Source of the DNA: an uncultured bacterium
Lineage (GTDB): Bacteria > Vulcanimicrobiota > Vulcanimicrobiia > Vulcanimicrobiales > Vulcanimicrobiaceae
Assembly: GCA_903829325.1 (NCBI GenBank)
Contig: CAIKPM010000060.1
Coordinates: 1-57,461 of the forward strand
Reading direction: 5' to 3'
Length of the DNA stretch: 57,461 bases
The notes under the pieces were generated by a model that made no database searches, had not been told where the DNA came from, and was given only the letters and a program-made list of their open reading frames with translations. This document shows positions 46,566 through 55,576 of this stretch, one piece after another. The first letter of the stretch is position 1. The number at the start of each line of letters is the position of its first letter. Position numbers and translations under genes: made by a program.

Positions 46566-47198
46566 ATGCCGAAACCCACGCGTATCTACACTCGCACGGG
46601 CGACGATGGAACCACAGGCTTAGTCGGTGGCCCACGCATCAAGAAGCATGCACTACGCATCGCTGCCTATGGCACCACAGACGAAGCGTCCAGCACGCTT
46701 GGCCTCGCCCGCGCCCACCTCAACGATGCGCTCCGCAGCTCAACCCTCGACCCGGAGCAGCTTGAGCGCGTTGGCAGGCGCCTAGAAGATTGGCTCAGTT
46801 GGGTCCAAAACTGCCTCTTTAATATCGGGAGTGACCTCGCCACCTTGCCCGAAGATCGTTGGGCCAGCATGCCCTTGATCAAGCCCAGTGACGTCGCAGC
46901 CCTCGAACGCGCTATCGACGAAGCAGAACGCGATCTGCCTCCCTTGGCGAACTTCATTCACCCCAGTGGGAGTCGAACGGGAGCGACCCTACATCTGGCG
47001 CGGACGATTACGCGTCGCGCAGAACGTCTCATCGTCGAGCTCAGCGAAACCGAATCCCTGACCCCGGACGTCTTGCCTTACCTGAATAGGCTCTCCGACG
47101 CCACCTTTGTGTGGGCTCGCTGGATCAATCAGGCTTCATGCGAGCCCGAAGCCCTCTGGCAAACCGACAGCACGCCACCAGCAGCTCTCACCGCATGA
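46566..47198 (+). CDS. Cob(I)yrinic acid a,c-diamide adenosyltransferase (PduO type)
   Basis: The enzyme transfers the adenosyl group of ATP to cob(I)alamin, completing coenzyme B12. The N-terminal ATP site RIYTRTGDDGTTGLVGG lies at residues 6-22, ALRIAAYGTTDEASS follows, and the second site SRTGATLHLARTITRRAER is near 137. ATG 46566 gives 210 residues, the usual size; 18 upstream codons in frame are unconserved. It is the only cobalamin gene in the window. Its stop overlaps the next gene as ATGA. Confidence 0.93.
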   Translation: MPKPTRIYTRTGDDGTTGLVGGPRIKKHALRIAAYGTTDEASSTLGLARAHLNDALRSSTLDPEQLERVGRRLEDWLSWVQNCLFNIGSDLATLPEDRWASMPLIKPSDVAALERAIDEAERDLPPLANFIHPSGSRTGATLHLARTITRRAERLIVELSETESLTPDVLPYLNRLSDATFVWARWINQASCEPEALWQTDSTPPAALTA

Positions 47199-47566
47199 AC
47201 CCACGCTCAATTCGCATGACCGGCTTAATCTTTAGTGCCATGCTTATGATGGGCAACACGACGAGCCCACTACCGAATCTTGACGCCATCGTCAACCTAG
47301 GACTCAAGCAAAATGGGCTCAGCACCCAACAGATGACCGCTGTGGTTCCAATCGTTGGCTACGATGGCAACGGCGCATCGCTGCGTATGGCCCAAATAAG
47401 TGGACCAGAAAATGCTGTCCTACGAGTGAAAGCGGTATTAGAAATCGACCACGACACCAATGGTCCGTGGCAATACACCGCGCTGATCCCTGTATCATCA
47501 CTAGCGAACAACGGCCGTGACCATCGTGTAGATGGAGTCGGCATTACCGCTTTGGTTACGAAGTAA
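47195..47566 (+). CDS. Small exported protein of unknown function
   Basis: A 123-residue protein with an N-terminal hydrophobic segment (about residues 8-22) that looks like a signal peptide or lipid-free anchor. The rest is probably beta-rich, with MTAVVPIVGYDGNGASLRMAQI and ENAVLRVKAVLEID segments. No family recognised. Its ATG overlaps the adenosyltransferase stop by four bases, so it is coupled to that gene. It ends 3 bases before a converging minus-strand gene. Confidence 0.6.
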   Translation: MNPRSIRMTGLIFSAMLMMGNTTSPLPNLDAIVNLGLKQNGLSTQQMTAVVPIVGYDGNGASLRMAQISGPENAVLRVKAVLEIDHDTNGPWQYTALIPVSSLANNGRDHRVDGVGITALVTK

Positions 47567-47569
47567 CCG

Positions 47570-47758
47570 CTATTCTTCTTCGCGGACCAAACGCAGCATG
47601 CGCAGATAAATCTTCGCAATCCGCTCGGCAGCTTCGACTTCGTCAGCAGTATCAAGCGAGCCACCAATTGCTTCCAGAACACGATCCGTGAGTTCGATCG
47701 CTAAAGGTCGTTCGTCATACTCTTCTTCAAAAAATTCGGTGTCGCCAGATCCATTCAT
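47570..47758 (-). CDS. Small acidic protein of unknown function
   Basis: A 62-residue, strongly acidic protein (ATG 47758, AGGTGG five bases upstream; a GTG at 47767 is possible). The N-terminus is Glu/Asp-rich and the remainder forms two likely helices (ALELTDRVLEAIG-like and EVEAAERIAKIYLRMLRLV). It may be the last gene of the rpsB-to-ispG operon, 32 bases after the stalk-protein gene. Function unknown. Confidence 0.55.
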   Translation of the reverse strand: MNGSGDTEFFEEEYDERPLAIELTDRVLEAIGGSLDTADEVEAAERIAKIYLRMLRLVREEE

Positions 47759-47790
47759 CTCCTCCACCTTCGGAGCGAAGCAACAAGGGC

Positions 47791-48252
47791 CTATGGATTA
47801 GGCTCGCTTTCTGAAGCATTGTGGGAATTACTCAGGACATCGATCGTTTCTGACGATGCATCGTAATGGACATAGGAGCGTAGCGCATGCATGAACAGAC
47901 TTGAAGGCACCATCACGCGCCCGCGCACCAAAAACGGCGCATGCTCAAGTTGAAAATCAATCCCGTTGAGCTTCGCACGCCGCTCTCCTAAATACATCGT
48001 GATCGTATCCCGACCACGAAAGATCTCAATCCGACCGCGCTTGGCATCATAGCTCGTAACTGCACCTAACCCCAGCGCGACGGCGCGCAAGGGCAAAAAA
48101 TGCTCGTGCACACCACTAACCGGCGAAACATCACTAAGAATGCGTTGACCATTCACCCGGACAGTAGCCGACTTGGAAACCATCATCAAGAGCGAAACTG
48201 TGCTGGAAAGCAAGAGAGTGATCACGACGGTCCGAGTGGAAACCGGACGCAC
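47791..48252 (-). CDS. Stalk-domain (copper amine oxidase N-terminal-like) exported protein
   Basis: The N-terminal segment (about 8-26) is a signal peptide or anchor. The rest matches the copper amine oxidase N-terminal stalk repeat: VRVNGQRILSD, FLPLRAVALGLGA, then ITMYLGERRAKLNG and VMVPSSLFMHAL, a second half-repeat. These domains are non-catalytic and common on exported proteins of Firmicutes-like and related phyla. GTG 48252 has GGAG 8 bases upstream; starts at 48273 and 48258 are worse placed. It follows ispG by 17 bases. Confidence 0.75.
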   Translation of the reverse strand: MRPVSTRTVVITLLLSSTVSLLMMVSKSATVRVNGQRILSDVSPVSGVHEHFLPLRAVALGLGAVTSYDAKRGRIEIFRGRDTITMYLGERRAKLNGIDFQLEHAPFLVRGRVMVPSSLFMHALRSYVHYDASSETIDVLSNSHNASESEPNP

Positions 48253-48269
48253 GCCCATTGCTCCAGGTT

Positions 48270-49427
48270 TCACAAGCCTACAATACTGTGGTCTTGCCGC
48301 ACTTCGTGCGCAAAATCAGGATATTGCTCGAGAATAACGCCCTCGATCTCGCGTCGCAACGCAGTAAAAAGTTCTGCCTCGGGATACGTTCCGACCAAGC
48401 TGCCCTTACGATAAATGGCGCCTTTGCCTTTTCCGCCGGCAACCCCAACATCAGCCATTTTCGATTCACCAGGCCCATTCACGACACAGCCCATGACCGC
48501 AACTTTCACGGGCGCGGTGTATTCGCGAGCAATGGCTTCCACCGAACGCCCCAAATCCAGCACATCAATTTCAGCACGGCCACACGACGGGCAAGCCGTA
48601 ATTTCAAAGCCTTTCTCGCGTAAGCCAAGCGATTTGAGAATTCCCCAGGCAACCGGAACCTCTTCGAGCGGATCCGCAGCAAGCGAAACACGCAAGGTAT
48701 CGCCGATACCTTCCCAGAGCAAGATCCCCAGACCAACCGCACTTTTGACCGTACCATCACGCAGCAGACCAGCTTCGGTGATGCCAAGATGCAAGGCATA
48801 CGGCGTGCCACGACTACGTAGGGTCGTATCCATCAAGCGATAGGCGTACACAGTAGTCGCCACATCGTGGGCTTTGAGTGAAATAATAATCTCGGTGTGG
48901 CCGAGTTCTTCAAGGATTTCGACATGGCGCAAGGCCGACGCCACCATTGCCTCGGCTGTAAGCCCGAGTTTCTGCTCTAAATCAGGAGCGAGGGAACCAA
49001 GGTTTACCCCGATGCGAATGGGGGTCTTGCGCTCCTTGGCCAAGCTCACGACTTCGCGCGTCTTGTGTGGATCACGAATATTGCCAGGGTTTAAGCGCAA
49101 TTTCGCAACCCCAGCTTCGAGTGCCGCCAACGCCATGCGATGATCAAAGTGAATGTCAGCGACGATCGGTACGGGTGATCGGCGCACAATCTGCTTGAGC
49201 CCTTCGGCATCCCGGACGTCTTGGCAGGTCACCCGCACGACTTCACAACCCGCCATGGCGAGACCATAGATTTGCGCTAGGGTCGCATCAGCGTCGGCGG
49301 TATCGGTGGTCGTCATCGACTGCACCACAATCGGATGATCGCCACCAATCCAGACCGCTTTCGCGCTCGGGTCATCGGTTTTATTTTGAAGTAAAACAGG
49401 CTGCGAAGCGCGACGCAAACGGATCAC
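48270..49427 (-). CDS. ispG: 4-hydroxy-3-methylbut-2-en-1-yl diphosphate synthase (IspG/GcpE)
   Basis: IspG carries out the penultimate step of the MEP isoprenoid pathway with a 4Fe-4S cluster. The cluster ligands are the Cys pair in CPSCGR near residue 275 and the Cys in VMGCVVNGPGE, whose Glu is the fourth ligand. The N-terminal barrel motif GGDHPIVVQSMT is present. GTG 49427 has GGGAG 5 bases upstream; the frame extends to a TTG at 49439. Length 385 fits the short bacterial form. Confidence 0.96.
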   Translation of the reverse strand: MIRLRRASQPVLLQNKTDDPSAKAVWIGGDHPIVVQSMTTTDTADADATLAQIYGLAMAGCEVVRVTCQDVRDAEGLKQIVRRSPVPIVADIHFDHRMALAALEAGVAKLRLNPGNIRDPHKTREVVSLAKERKTPIRIGVNLGSLAPDLEQKLGLTAEAMVASALRHVEILEELGHTEIIISLKAHDVATTVYAYRLMDTTLRSRGTPYALHLGITEAGLLRDGTVKSAVGLGILLWEGIGDTLRVSLAADPLEEVPVAWGILKSLGLREKGFEITACPSCGRAEIDVLDLGRSVEAIAREYTAPVKVAVMGCVVNGPGESKMADVGVAGGKGKGAIYRKGSLVGTYPEAELFTALRREIEGVILEQYPDFAHEVRQDHSIVGL

Positions 49428-49463
49428 GAAAACTCCCAACAGCCCATCGCAGCCGAACGACTG

Positions 49464-50567
49464 CTACAGGGCTGATTTTCCAGCAACAAGGTTGAGGATA
49501 TCATGGTAGGTACGGAAAAGCACGAACGCCATCAAGGTTGCAAAACCAGTCACGTGCACCAACGCTTCTTTATCAGCATCAAGCGCCCGCCCCCGCAACA
49601 TTTCCACAAAGATAAATAAAATGCGTCCGCCATCGAGCGCGGGGATGGGCAACAAGTTAAAGATGCCTAAACCCAGCGAGAGAAACGCAGCAAACGAAAG
49701 GTACGTACCCCAACCATAATCCTGGATAGCCATCCCGGCGCGAGCCATACCCACCGGGCCTACGAGCTGGTCACTCGCTTGCTTCGGGTGCACAAAGAGA
49801 TCGCCCAGGCCATTCACCGTTGAAGTCCACATGCCAGCAAGCTGCTCTCCCGCACGAAGCAATGTAGCTCCCGGTGCAATATGCTGAAATTCGGGCTGAG
49901 GCGAAAAACCGGTAATCCCGACTCGCTTGCCATGGACGAGCATCGGAATAGGCGTCAGGCGCACTGCGTGAGATATTCCCCGGTGGAGATACACGACTGT
50001 GAGTGTCTTGCCGAGAGAAGCATTGATTTGGGCAACCATATGCTCTCCGTCGGTGACGGGGCGACCATCGATGAGCACGATCCGATCTCCGGTCTGTAAC
50101 CCGGCGCGTTGTGCTGGATCTCCAGGGATCAGCTCACCCACGACGGTGCTCCCATGCTCACTCGGCACTCCGAAGATGAAACCGCTGGCAAGCAAAATAA
50201 CAAACGCCATCGCCAGATTCACCAACGGCCCAGCTGCGACAATCGCAAAACGCTGCCAAACCGAGCAAGTGGCGTAATCAACGCCCTGCACACCAAGCAC
50301 ATCGGCGTTACCGGATGACTCCGCGTCTTCACCGACCATGGCGCAATAGCCACCCAACGGAATGCAATTCACCCGATATCGTGTACCGCTGCGTGGAGAG
50401 CGAAACGAAAAAAGCGCCGGGCCAAAACCTAGCGCAAATTCAGTCACAGCGACCCGATTGAGTCGGGCTACGAAAAAGTGGCCGCCCTCGTGCACTAAAA
50501 CCAGAATCGACAGTGTGATCAAAAAGACAAGTAATTTTTCTGCAGTATCAAGGGTCGAAAGAAACAT
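49464..50567 (-). CDS. rseP: Site-2 membrane metalloprotease RseP
   Basis: RseP cleaves transmembrane anti-sigma factors and signal-peptide remnants. The zinc motif HEGGH is at residues 26-30 in the first membrane segment, a PDZ domain covers about 115-200 (VGELIPGDPAQRAGLQTGDRIVLIDG in part), and the NLLPIPALDGGR motif with the third zinc ligand is near 313. ATG 50567 overlaps the dxr stop as TGATG and has GGAG 5 bases upstream. dxr-rseP-ispG is a common order in many phyla. The substrate anti-sigma factor is not in the window. Confidence 0.95.
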   Translation of the reverse strand: MFLSTLDTAEKLLVFLITLSILVLVHEGGHFFVARLNRVAVTEFALGFGPALFSFRSPRSGTRYRVNCIPLGGYCAMVGEDAESSGNADVLGVQGVDYATCSVWQRFAIVAAGPLVNLAMAFVILLASGFIFGVPSEHGSTVVGELIPGDPAQRAGLQTGDRIVLIDGRPVTDGEHMVAQINASLGKTLTVVYLHRGISHAVRLTPIPMLVHGKRVGITGFSPQPEFQHIAPGATLLRAGEQLAGMWTSTVNGLGDLFVHPKQASDQLVGPVGMARAGMAIQDYGWGTYLSFAAFLSLGLGIFNLLPIPALDGGRILFIFVEMLRGRALDADKEALVHVTGFATLMAFVLFRTYHDILNLVAGKSAL

Positions 50568-51754
50568 CAACGCTCCATACGAGAGCAGCACTCTATAGCC
50601 ACAGAGCGCGCTTCTCGATCAATGCTTGCAAGAGTATCGAGAGATAATTCATGGGGAACCACACGATCCATCGTTTCAGCAACCACAAGAGGGATAGCCT
50701 GAAAAGCAATCTCTCCTTGCTCAAACGCACTTACCGCGATTTCGTTTGCAGCTGAGAGCACCGCTGGAGCCGTTCCGCCCTCACGAAGGGCCCGATAGGC
50801 TAGGCCAAGGGCCGGAAAACGCCTAGAATCGACCCGTTCGAAACGATGCGTGAGACCATCTACCCCAGCCGCCGCGCCGAGGCACTCCAAGGGGTCGCGA
50901 AGGGAAGACACAGCGTCCAAGCGATCAGGATAGGCGAAGGCGTAGCCTATTGGGATACGCATGTCGGGCCACGAGAGCTGAGACTTGATGCTGCCATCGG
51001 TAAAGACCACAAAACCGTGCACGATACTGGTCGGATGAATGACCACTCCAATCTGCTCACCTGGTACCCCAAAAAGCCGACTGGCTTCGATCACCTCGAG
51101 GCCTTTGTTCATCATCGTCGCAGAGTCGACCGAGTTCTTGACGCCCATCGACCAGGTCGGATGACGCAGGGCATCGTCGATCTTCACGTGGGCCAAATCC
51201 TCGAAGGGGGTGCTCAAGAACGGACCACCCGACGCCGTTAGGATGAGCGAGGAAACGCGATTGAGCGGCTCCCCCTGCAAAGCTTGGAATAGGGCACTGT
51301 GTTCGCTATCAACCGGGATGATGCGGGAGCCGCTCTGTTCGGCAGCCGCGAGCAGAAGCTCGCCAGCCGAGACGATCAGCTCTTTGTTCGCCACGGCGAT
51401 ATCGATGCCACGCGCGACCGCAGCAAAGATCGCATCAAACGCCACCATACCGTCGGTGGCAGCTAAGATGATGTCAGCGCGACTCTCGAGCGCGACCGAA
51501 CGCAGACCTTCGGACCCGAACAGAACCCTTGCATCAAGCACCTGGGCCAATGCAGCCTGATCCGCTTGTCCAGCAAGAGAGCAGAGTGGGACGCGAAACT
51601 GTCTGACCTGCTCCGCGAGTGCGTCGGCTCGCCGCCCCGCAGCAAGACCGACAACCTCGAAGCGCTCGGGATGGCACGCGATCACCTCAAGTGCTTGGGT
51701 ACCTATGGAACCGGTTGAACCCAAAATCGCCACTCGGCGCCGACGCGTGTGCAT
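50567..51754 (-). CDS. dxr: 1-deoxy-D-xylulose 5-phosphate reductoisomerase
   Basis: DXR makes 2-C-methylerythritol 4-phosphate, the committed MEP step, with NADPH and a divalent metal. The nucleotide-binding GSTGSIGTQAL is at residues 12-22, IIPVDSEHSALFQ carries metal ligands near 145, and SWPDMRIPIGYAF near 255 is typical. Length 395 is normal. It lies 2 bases after the cdsA stop. Confidence 0.97.
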   Translation of the reverse strand: MHTRRRRVAILGSTGSIGTQALEVIACHPERFEVVGLAAGRRADALAEQVRQFRVPLCSLAGQADQAALAQVLDARVLFGSEGLRSVALESRADIILAATDGMVAFDAIFAAVARGIDIAVANKELIVSAGELLLAAAEQSGSRIIPVDSEHSALFQALQGEPLNRVSSLILTASGGPFLSTPFEDLAHVKIDDALRHPTWSMGVKNSVDSATMMNKGLEVIEASRLFGVPGEQIGVVIHPTSIVHGFVVFTDGSIKSQLSWPDMRIPIGYAFAYPDRLDAVSSLRDPLECLGAAAGVDGLTHRFERVDSRRFPALGLAYRALREGGTAPAVLSAANEIAVSAFEQGEIAFQAIPLVVAETMDRVVPHELSLDTLASIDREARSVAIECCSRMER

Positions 51755-51756
51755 CT

Positions 51757-52563
51757 CTACATATACTCCGTAGGTAAGCGAGCCAACAGAAACAAGGCTG
51801 CGTAAAAACCGACTCCGCCGAATAGATACGAATCGAAGCGGTCGAGCACACCGCCATGATCACGCAAAGCGGTGCCGGCATCCTTGACGACGGCGTCGCG
51901 CTTGAGCGCCGATTCGACCAAATCGCCAACCTGAGCCGCAATACTCGTGAACGCACCTAAAAATGCACCTTGCCAATACACGAGGTGATAGCCAGGATAG
52001 CCCACCGCAAAGACCATGCCCAGCACAACCGCCGCAATCAAACCTCCAACAGCTCCTTCCACCGTTTTGGCGGGCGAAATCGGCGAGAGCTTGGTCCGAC
52101 CAAAATTTTTACCAATGAGCATCGCAAAGATATCAGTGCCGGCAATCAGAAAAATCACGAGTACAGTCAAGGCGCTTCCTAATACCGGTTCGCGCCTGAT
52201 TGCAATGAAATACGATAACAGCTTCCCGACGTAGAGCACCGCGAGCACGGTTGCCGCAGAGCGAACCAAATATCCGCGCCGCTCACCAAACATCGAAACA
52301 GCTAAAGCAACGACCATGGTCAAGGCGAGCAACACGCCTTCATAACGCGCTAAAGAACCAACCATCGCTAAAAATAGATACGCCAAGCTCGCCACAAACG
52401 CAATCGGAGCGACAAACGGTTGGCCATTCTTTGCGGTGAGTGCTTGAAGTTCCATGAGCGCTCCGCAGGCAATCAGCATAATCACCACGGTATAGGCATG
52501 GAGCTCAAACACCGACCCCAAGCCGACGATGGCAAGCACGATACCGGTGAAGACGCGATTCAC
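51757..52563 (-). CDS. cdsA: Phosphatidate cytidylyltransferase
   Basis: CdsA makes CDP-diacylglycerol from phosphatidate and CTP. Several membrane segments are visible, and the C-terminal family signature, LKRDAVVKD followed by RDHGGVLDRFDS, is complete. Length 268. It follows frr by 18 bases; in many bacteria uppS lies between frr and cdsA, but not here. Confidence 0.95.
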   Translation of the reverse strand: MNRVFTGIVLAIVGLGSVFELHAYTVVIMLIACGALMELQALTAKNGQPFVAPIAFVASLAYLFLAMVGSLARYEGVLLALTMVVALAVSMFGERRGYLVRSAATVLAVLYVGKLLSYFIAIRREPVLGSALTVLVIFLIAGTDIFAMLIGKNFGRTKLSPISPAKTVEGAVGGLIAAVVLGMVFAVGYPGYHLVYWQGAFLGAFTSIAAQVGDLVESALKRDAVVKDAGTALRDHGGVLDRFDSYLFGGVGFYAALFLLARLPTEYM

Positions 52564-52581
52564 GTACCCGAAAACGCTTTG

Positions 52582-53148
52582 CTAAACTTCGAGTATTTCG
52601 TGCTCTTTGCGTTCAACGAGACTATCAATTTCTTTCGTAAAGCGGTCAGTCAATTTCTGGATACGCTCAGCGGCGCGCTTTTGCTCGTCTTCAGTGATAC
52701 TGGTCGCTTTGTGCAAAGTCTTAAGCTCGTCGACACCTTTATGGCGAATATTACGCACAGCAACTTTGGCATCTTCAGCTTTCTTGCGCACGATTTTGAC
52801 AAGCTCTTTGCGGCGTTCTTCGTTTAAGGGGGGGATCTGCAAACGGATGGTGCTGCCATCGATATTTGGGGTCAGACCCAGATCGCTCGTCTCGATTGCC
52901 TTGCGTATCGCACCCACGACACCACGGTCCCAGGCAGAAATACTAATCGTACGAGCATCCGGCGTCGCGACACCCGCGACTTGTTTTAACGGAACCATTT
53001 GCCCGTATGAATCAACGAGCAGACGATCGAGCAAAGCCGTTGAGGCCCGGCCAGTCCGCACAGAAGCAAAATCATGCGTTGCGGCTTCGATGGCCTTATG
53101 CATCTTGGTTTCGGTCTCGTGGATGACTTCTTCCAGTGTCATGCTCAT
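52582..53148 (-). CDS. frr: Ribosome recycling factor
   Basis: RRF splits post-termination ribosomes with EF-G. The 188-residue protein shows FASVRTGRAS near residue 26, the Gly-hinge and beta-domain region YGQMVPLKQVAGV, LTPNIDGSTIRLQIPPLNEERRKEL (in part) and the C-terminal helix ending DSLVERKEHEILEV. It starts 15 bases after pyrH stops, in the standard tsf-pyrH-frr order. Confidence 0.97.
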   Translation of the reverse strand: MSMTLEEVIHETETKMHKAIEAATHDFASVRTGRASTALLDRLLVDSYGQMVPLKQVAGVATPDARTISISAWDRGVVGAIRKAIETSDLGLTPNIDGSTIRLQIPPLNEERRKELVKIVRKKAEDAKVAVRNIRHKGVDELKTLHKATSITEDEQKRAAERIQKLTDRFTKEIDSLVERKEHEILEV

Positions 53149-53163
53149 CGCTTTATCGTCCCC

Positions 53164-53922
53164 TTATATATCACTAGCAAGGGCGTCTGGTTGCCCGATT
53201 ACTTCACGTTTACGAACAATCGTGCCAATATCTTCACCCTGAACAACACGGCGAATATTGCCAGGCACGCCCATATCAAAAACGATGATCGGAAGATGAT
53301 TATCCATGCACAATGTCAATGCGGTAGAATCCATCACTTCTAAGCCAAGCTGTAAGACTTGGAGATAATCAAGCTCCTCGAAGCGTTGCGCGTCATGAAA
53401 TCGTTTCGGATCAGCCGTATAAATGCCATCAACTTTGGTTGCCTTGAGAATAGCTTCACAACCAACTTCAACCGCGCGAAGTGCAGCAGTCGTGTCGGTC
53501 GTAAAATATGGATTACCAGTACCCGCCGCAAAAATCACGACGCGTTTTTTCTCAAGATGCCGCATTGCACGTCGACGAATATACGGCTCTGCAATCTCGT
53601 GCATTTCAATCGCTGTCTGCACACGCGAAGGAATCCCAATGCGCTCTAATGCGTCTTGCAAAGCCAGCGCATTAATGACCGTCGCGAGCATACCCATATA
53701 GTCAGCGGTGGCTCGATCCATCCCCGCTGCTTGGTGCGCCTTACCGCGCCAGATATTTCCCCCACCGACAACCACCGCAACCGACACTCCATCACGAGCG
53801 ACCATCGCAATTTCTTCAGCCATGGTCGCTGTGGTGGAAGCATCAACGCTGCTATCTTGTCCAGCAAACGCCTCGCCGGAGAGTTTGATCAAGACCCGGC
53901 GGAAGCGCGGTAGCTCTCTCAC
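53164..53922 (-). CDS. pyrH: UMP kinase
   Basis: PyrH phosphorylates UMP to UDP. It belongs to the amino acid kinase fold: [13 protein letters not shown] near residue 9, [11 protein letters not shown] near 50, [20 protein letters not shown] near 72 and [20 protein letters not shown] near 132. Length 252. It starts 5 bases after tsf stops. Confidence 0.96.
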   Translation of the reverse strand: MRELPRFRRVLIKLSGEAFAGQDSSVDASTTATMAEEIAMVARDGVSVAVVVGGGNIWRGKAHQAAGMDRATADYMGMLATVINALALQDALERIGIPSRVQTAIEMHEIAEPYIRRRAMRHLEKKRVVIFAAGTGNPYFTTDTTAALRAVEVGCEAILKATKVDGIYTADPKRFHDAQRFEELDYLQVLQLGLEVMDSTALTLCMDNHLPIIVFDMGVPGNIRRVVQGEDIGTIVRKREVIGQPDALASDI

Positions 53923-53927
53923 GCGAC

Positions 53928-54539
53928 CTATTGATCGCCTAAAGCAAACTTCACAAAGCGCCGCACGCGGATATTTTCGCCGAGAATCCCAGCGACCGCA
54001 CCGAGTAATTCTCCCACGCTTTTGCTGTCATCTTTAACGAATGGCTGCTCGAGCAGCACGTGCTCTTCAAACCATTTTTTCAGCTTGCCTTCTACGATCT
54101 TAGCAGCGACATCAGCCGGTTTCCCCGCAGGCACAGCCGCCGCGAATTCGGCTTCGAGCTGCGAGATCGTTTCCGCTGGCACAGCCGCACGATCAACATA
54201 CGTCGGCGACACTGCTGCAACATGAAGCGACAAATCGCGCAAGAGTTCAGCGAAGCGTTCGTTACGAGCGACGAAATCCGTCTCGCAATTTAACTCGAGG
54301 AGGACTCCGATCTTACCACCAGCATGGATGTAGCTCCCAACCAGGCCCTCGTTGGCAACGCGTTCAGCCTTTTTCGCTAAAGCAGCCTGACCACGCGCAA
54401 TCAGATGTTCCTTGGCTTGCTCAAAGTCGCCGCTCGCGTTCACCAGGGCGTTCCGGCATTCAATCATGCCAGCACTCGTGGCTTCGCGTAAACGTTTTAC
54501 CTCGTCGGCGCTAGGTTTGTATGAAACTCCTGAACTCAC
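53928..54539 (-). CDS. tsf: Elongation factor Ts
   Basis: EF-Ts reloads EF-Tu with GTP. The N-terminal UBA-like domain and the EF-Tu-contacting segment [12 protein letters not shown] are intact, followed by [15 protein letters not shown], the family signature near residue 82. With 203 residues it is the short form having one core subdomain, as in Thermus-like and several other lineages. Its start overlaps the rpsB stop by four bases. Confidence 0.95.
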   Translation of the reverse strand: MSSGVSYKPSADEVKRLREATSAGMIECRNALVNASGDFEQAKEHLIARGQAALAKKAERVANEGLVGSYIHAGGKIGVLLELNCETDFVARNERFAELLRDLSLHVAAVSPTYVDRAAVPAETISQLEAEFAAAVPAGKPADVAAKIVEGKLKKWFEEHVLLEQPFVKDDSKSVGELLGAVAGILGENIRVRRFVKFALGDQ

Positions 54540-55333
54540 GCGCTCACCTCTACCACTGCAGCCTCGGCAGCTTGCTCCGCCGGCTTTTCTTCTTCCACCG
54601 GAGCATAATTTGCGTACACATCTGCATCCGCGCTACTTTCGGACTCGGTACGTCCTTCAATATAGGCTTCGGCAATAATTTTTGCAATCAAGCGAATCGA
54701 GCGCATCGCATCATCGTTACAAGCGATACCATAATCAATTTCGTCCGGATCGCAATTGGTATCGAGACCAGCAAAAATAGTGATTCCAAGCTTTTTGCAT
54801 TCCAGGACTGCAATACGTTCTTTTTTGGGATCTACAATAAATACAGCGTCAGGGAGACGGTGCATATCTTTAATCCCGCCGAGAAACCGCTCTAATTTTT
54901 CCAACTCATCGGTCAAGCGTGCAACTTCTTTTTTCGGCAAGACATCAAACGTACCAGAAGCGCGCATGCCTTCAAGTTCTCGCAAACGCCCGATCCGCTT
55001 TTGGATCGTTGAGAAGTTCGTTAAGGTGCCGCCCAGCCAACGCTGATTGATATAAAAAGCACCGCAACGCTCAGCTTCTTCACGAACAGCATCCTGCGCT
55101 TGCTTCTTGGTTCCGACGAACAGAATGACTTTCCCATCACGCGCCATGTCACGAACAACCGAATATGCCTTACGCAACATCAAGACGGTCTTCGAGAGGT
55201 CGATGATGTGAATTCCATTACGTTCTTGAAAAATATATGGCTTCATTTTGGGGTTCCAGCGACGCGTTTGGTGGCCGAAGTGGACACCTGCCTCAAGCAA
55301 GGAACGCATAGAAATGAGCGACGACGACGACAT
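54536..55333 (-). CDS. rpsB: 30S ribosomal protein S2 (uS2) with acidic tail
   Basis: The S2 signatures are [50 protein letters not shown] and [16 protein letters not shown]. The last 40 residues form an acidic Glu/Ala tail beyond the usual end. I chose ATG 55333, 8 bases after AAGGG; upstream in-frame starts at 55369 and 55408 have no ribosome-binding site. It heads the operon. The 240-base spacer to the divergent glycosyltransferase gene has a weak TTGGCG-17-TACTCT pair on the minus strand that may be its promoter. Confidence 0.96.
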   Translation of the reverse strand: MSSSSLISMRSLLEAGVHFGHQTRRWNPKMKPYIFQERNGIHIIDLSKTVLMLRKAYSVVRDMARDGKVILFVGTKKQAQDAVREEAERCGAFYINQRWLGGTLTNFSTIQKRIGRLRELEGMRASGTFDVLPKKEVARLTDELEKLERFLGGIKDMHRLPDAVFIVDPKKERIAVLECKKLGITIFAGLDTNCDPDEIDYGIACNDDAMRSIRLIAKIIAEAYIEGRTESESSADADVYANYAPVEEEKPAEQAAEAAVVEVSA

Positions 55334-55576
55334 AGGAGGAGCCCTTTCCGCACTGGTTTCGCTTGTCATCAGGCAGCCATGCCAACAAGCTTTAGGAGAA
55401 ACCATCAACGCCAGCCCATCCTAGGCAGGCGAAATACAAAGCCTGTACATCAGAGTACAGCCGAGCCGTCGATTCGCCAATCGCGAACGACTCCCTTGAA
55501 CTTCGTTGGGGCTCTCAAGCGGGATCCTCAACTTTTCCGATTCTTACCCGATATCTGAAGGCATGAGGATCTGGAC

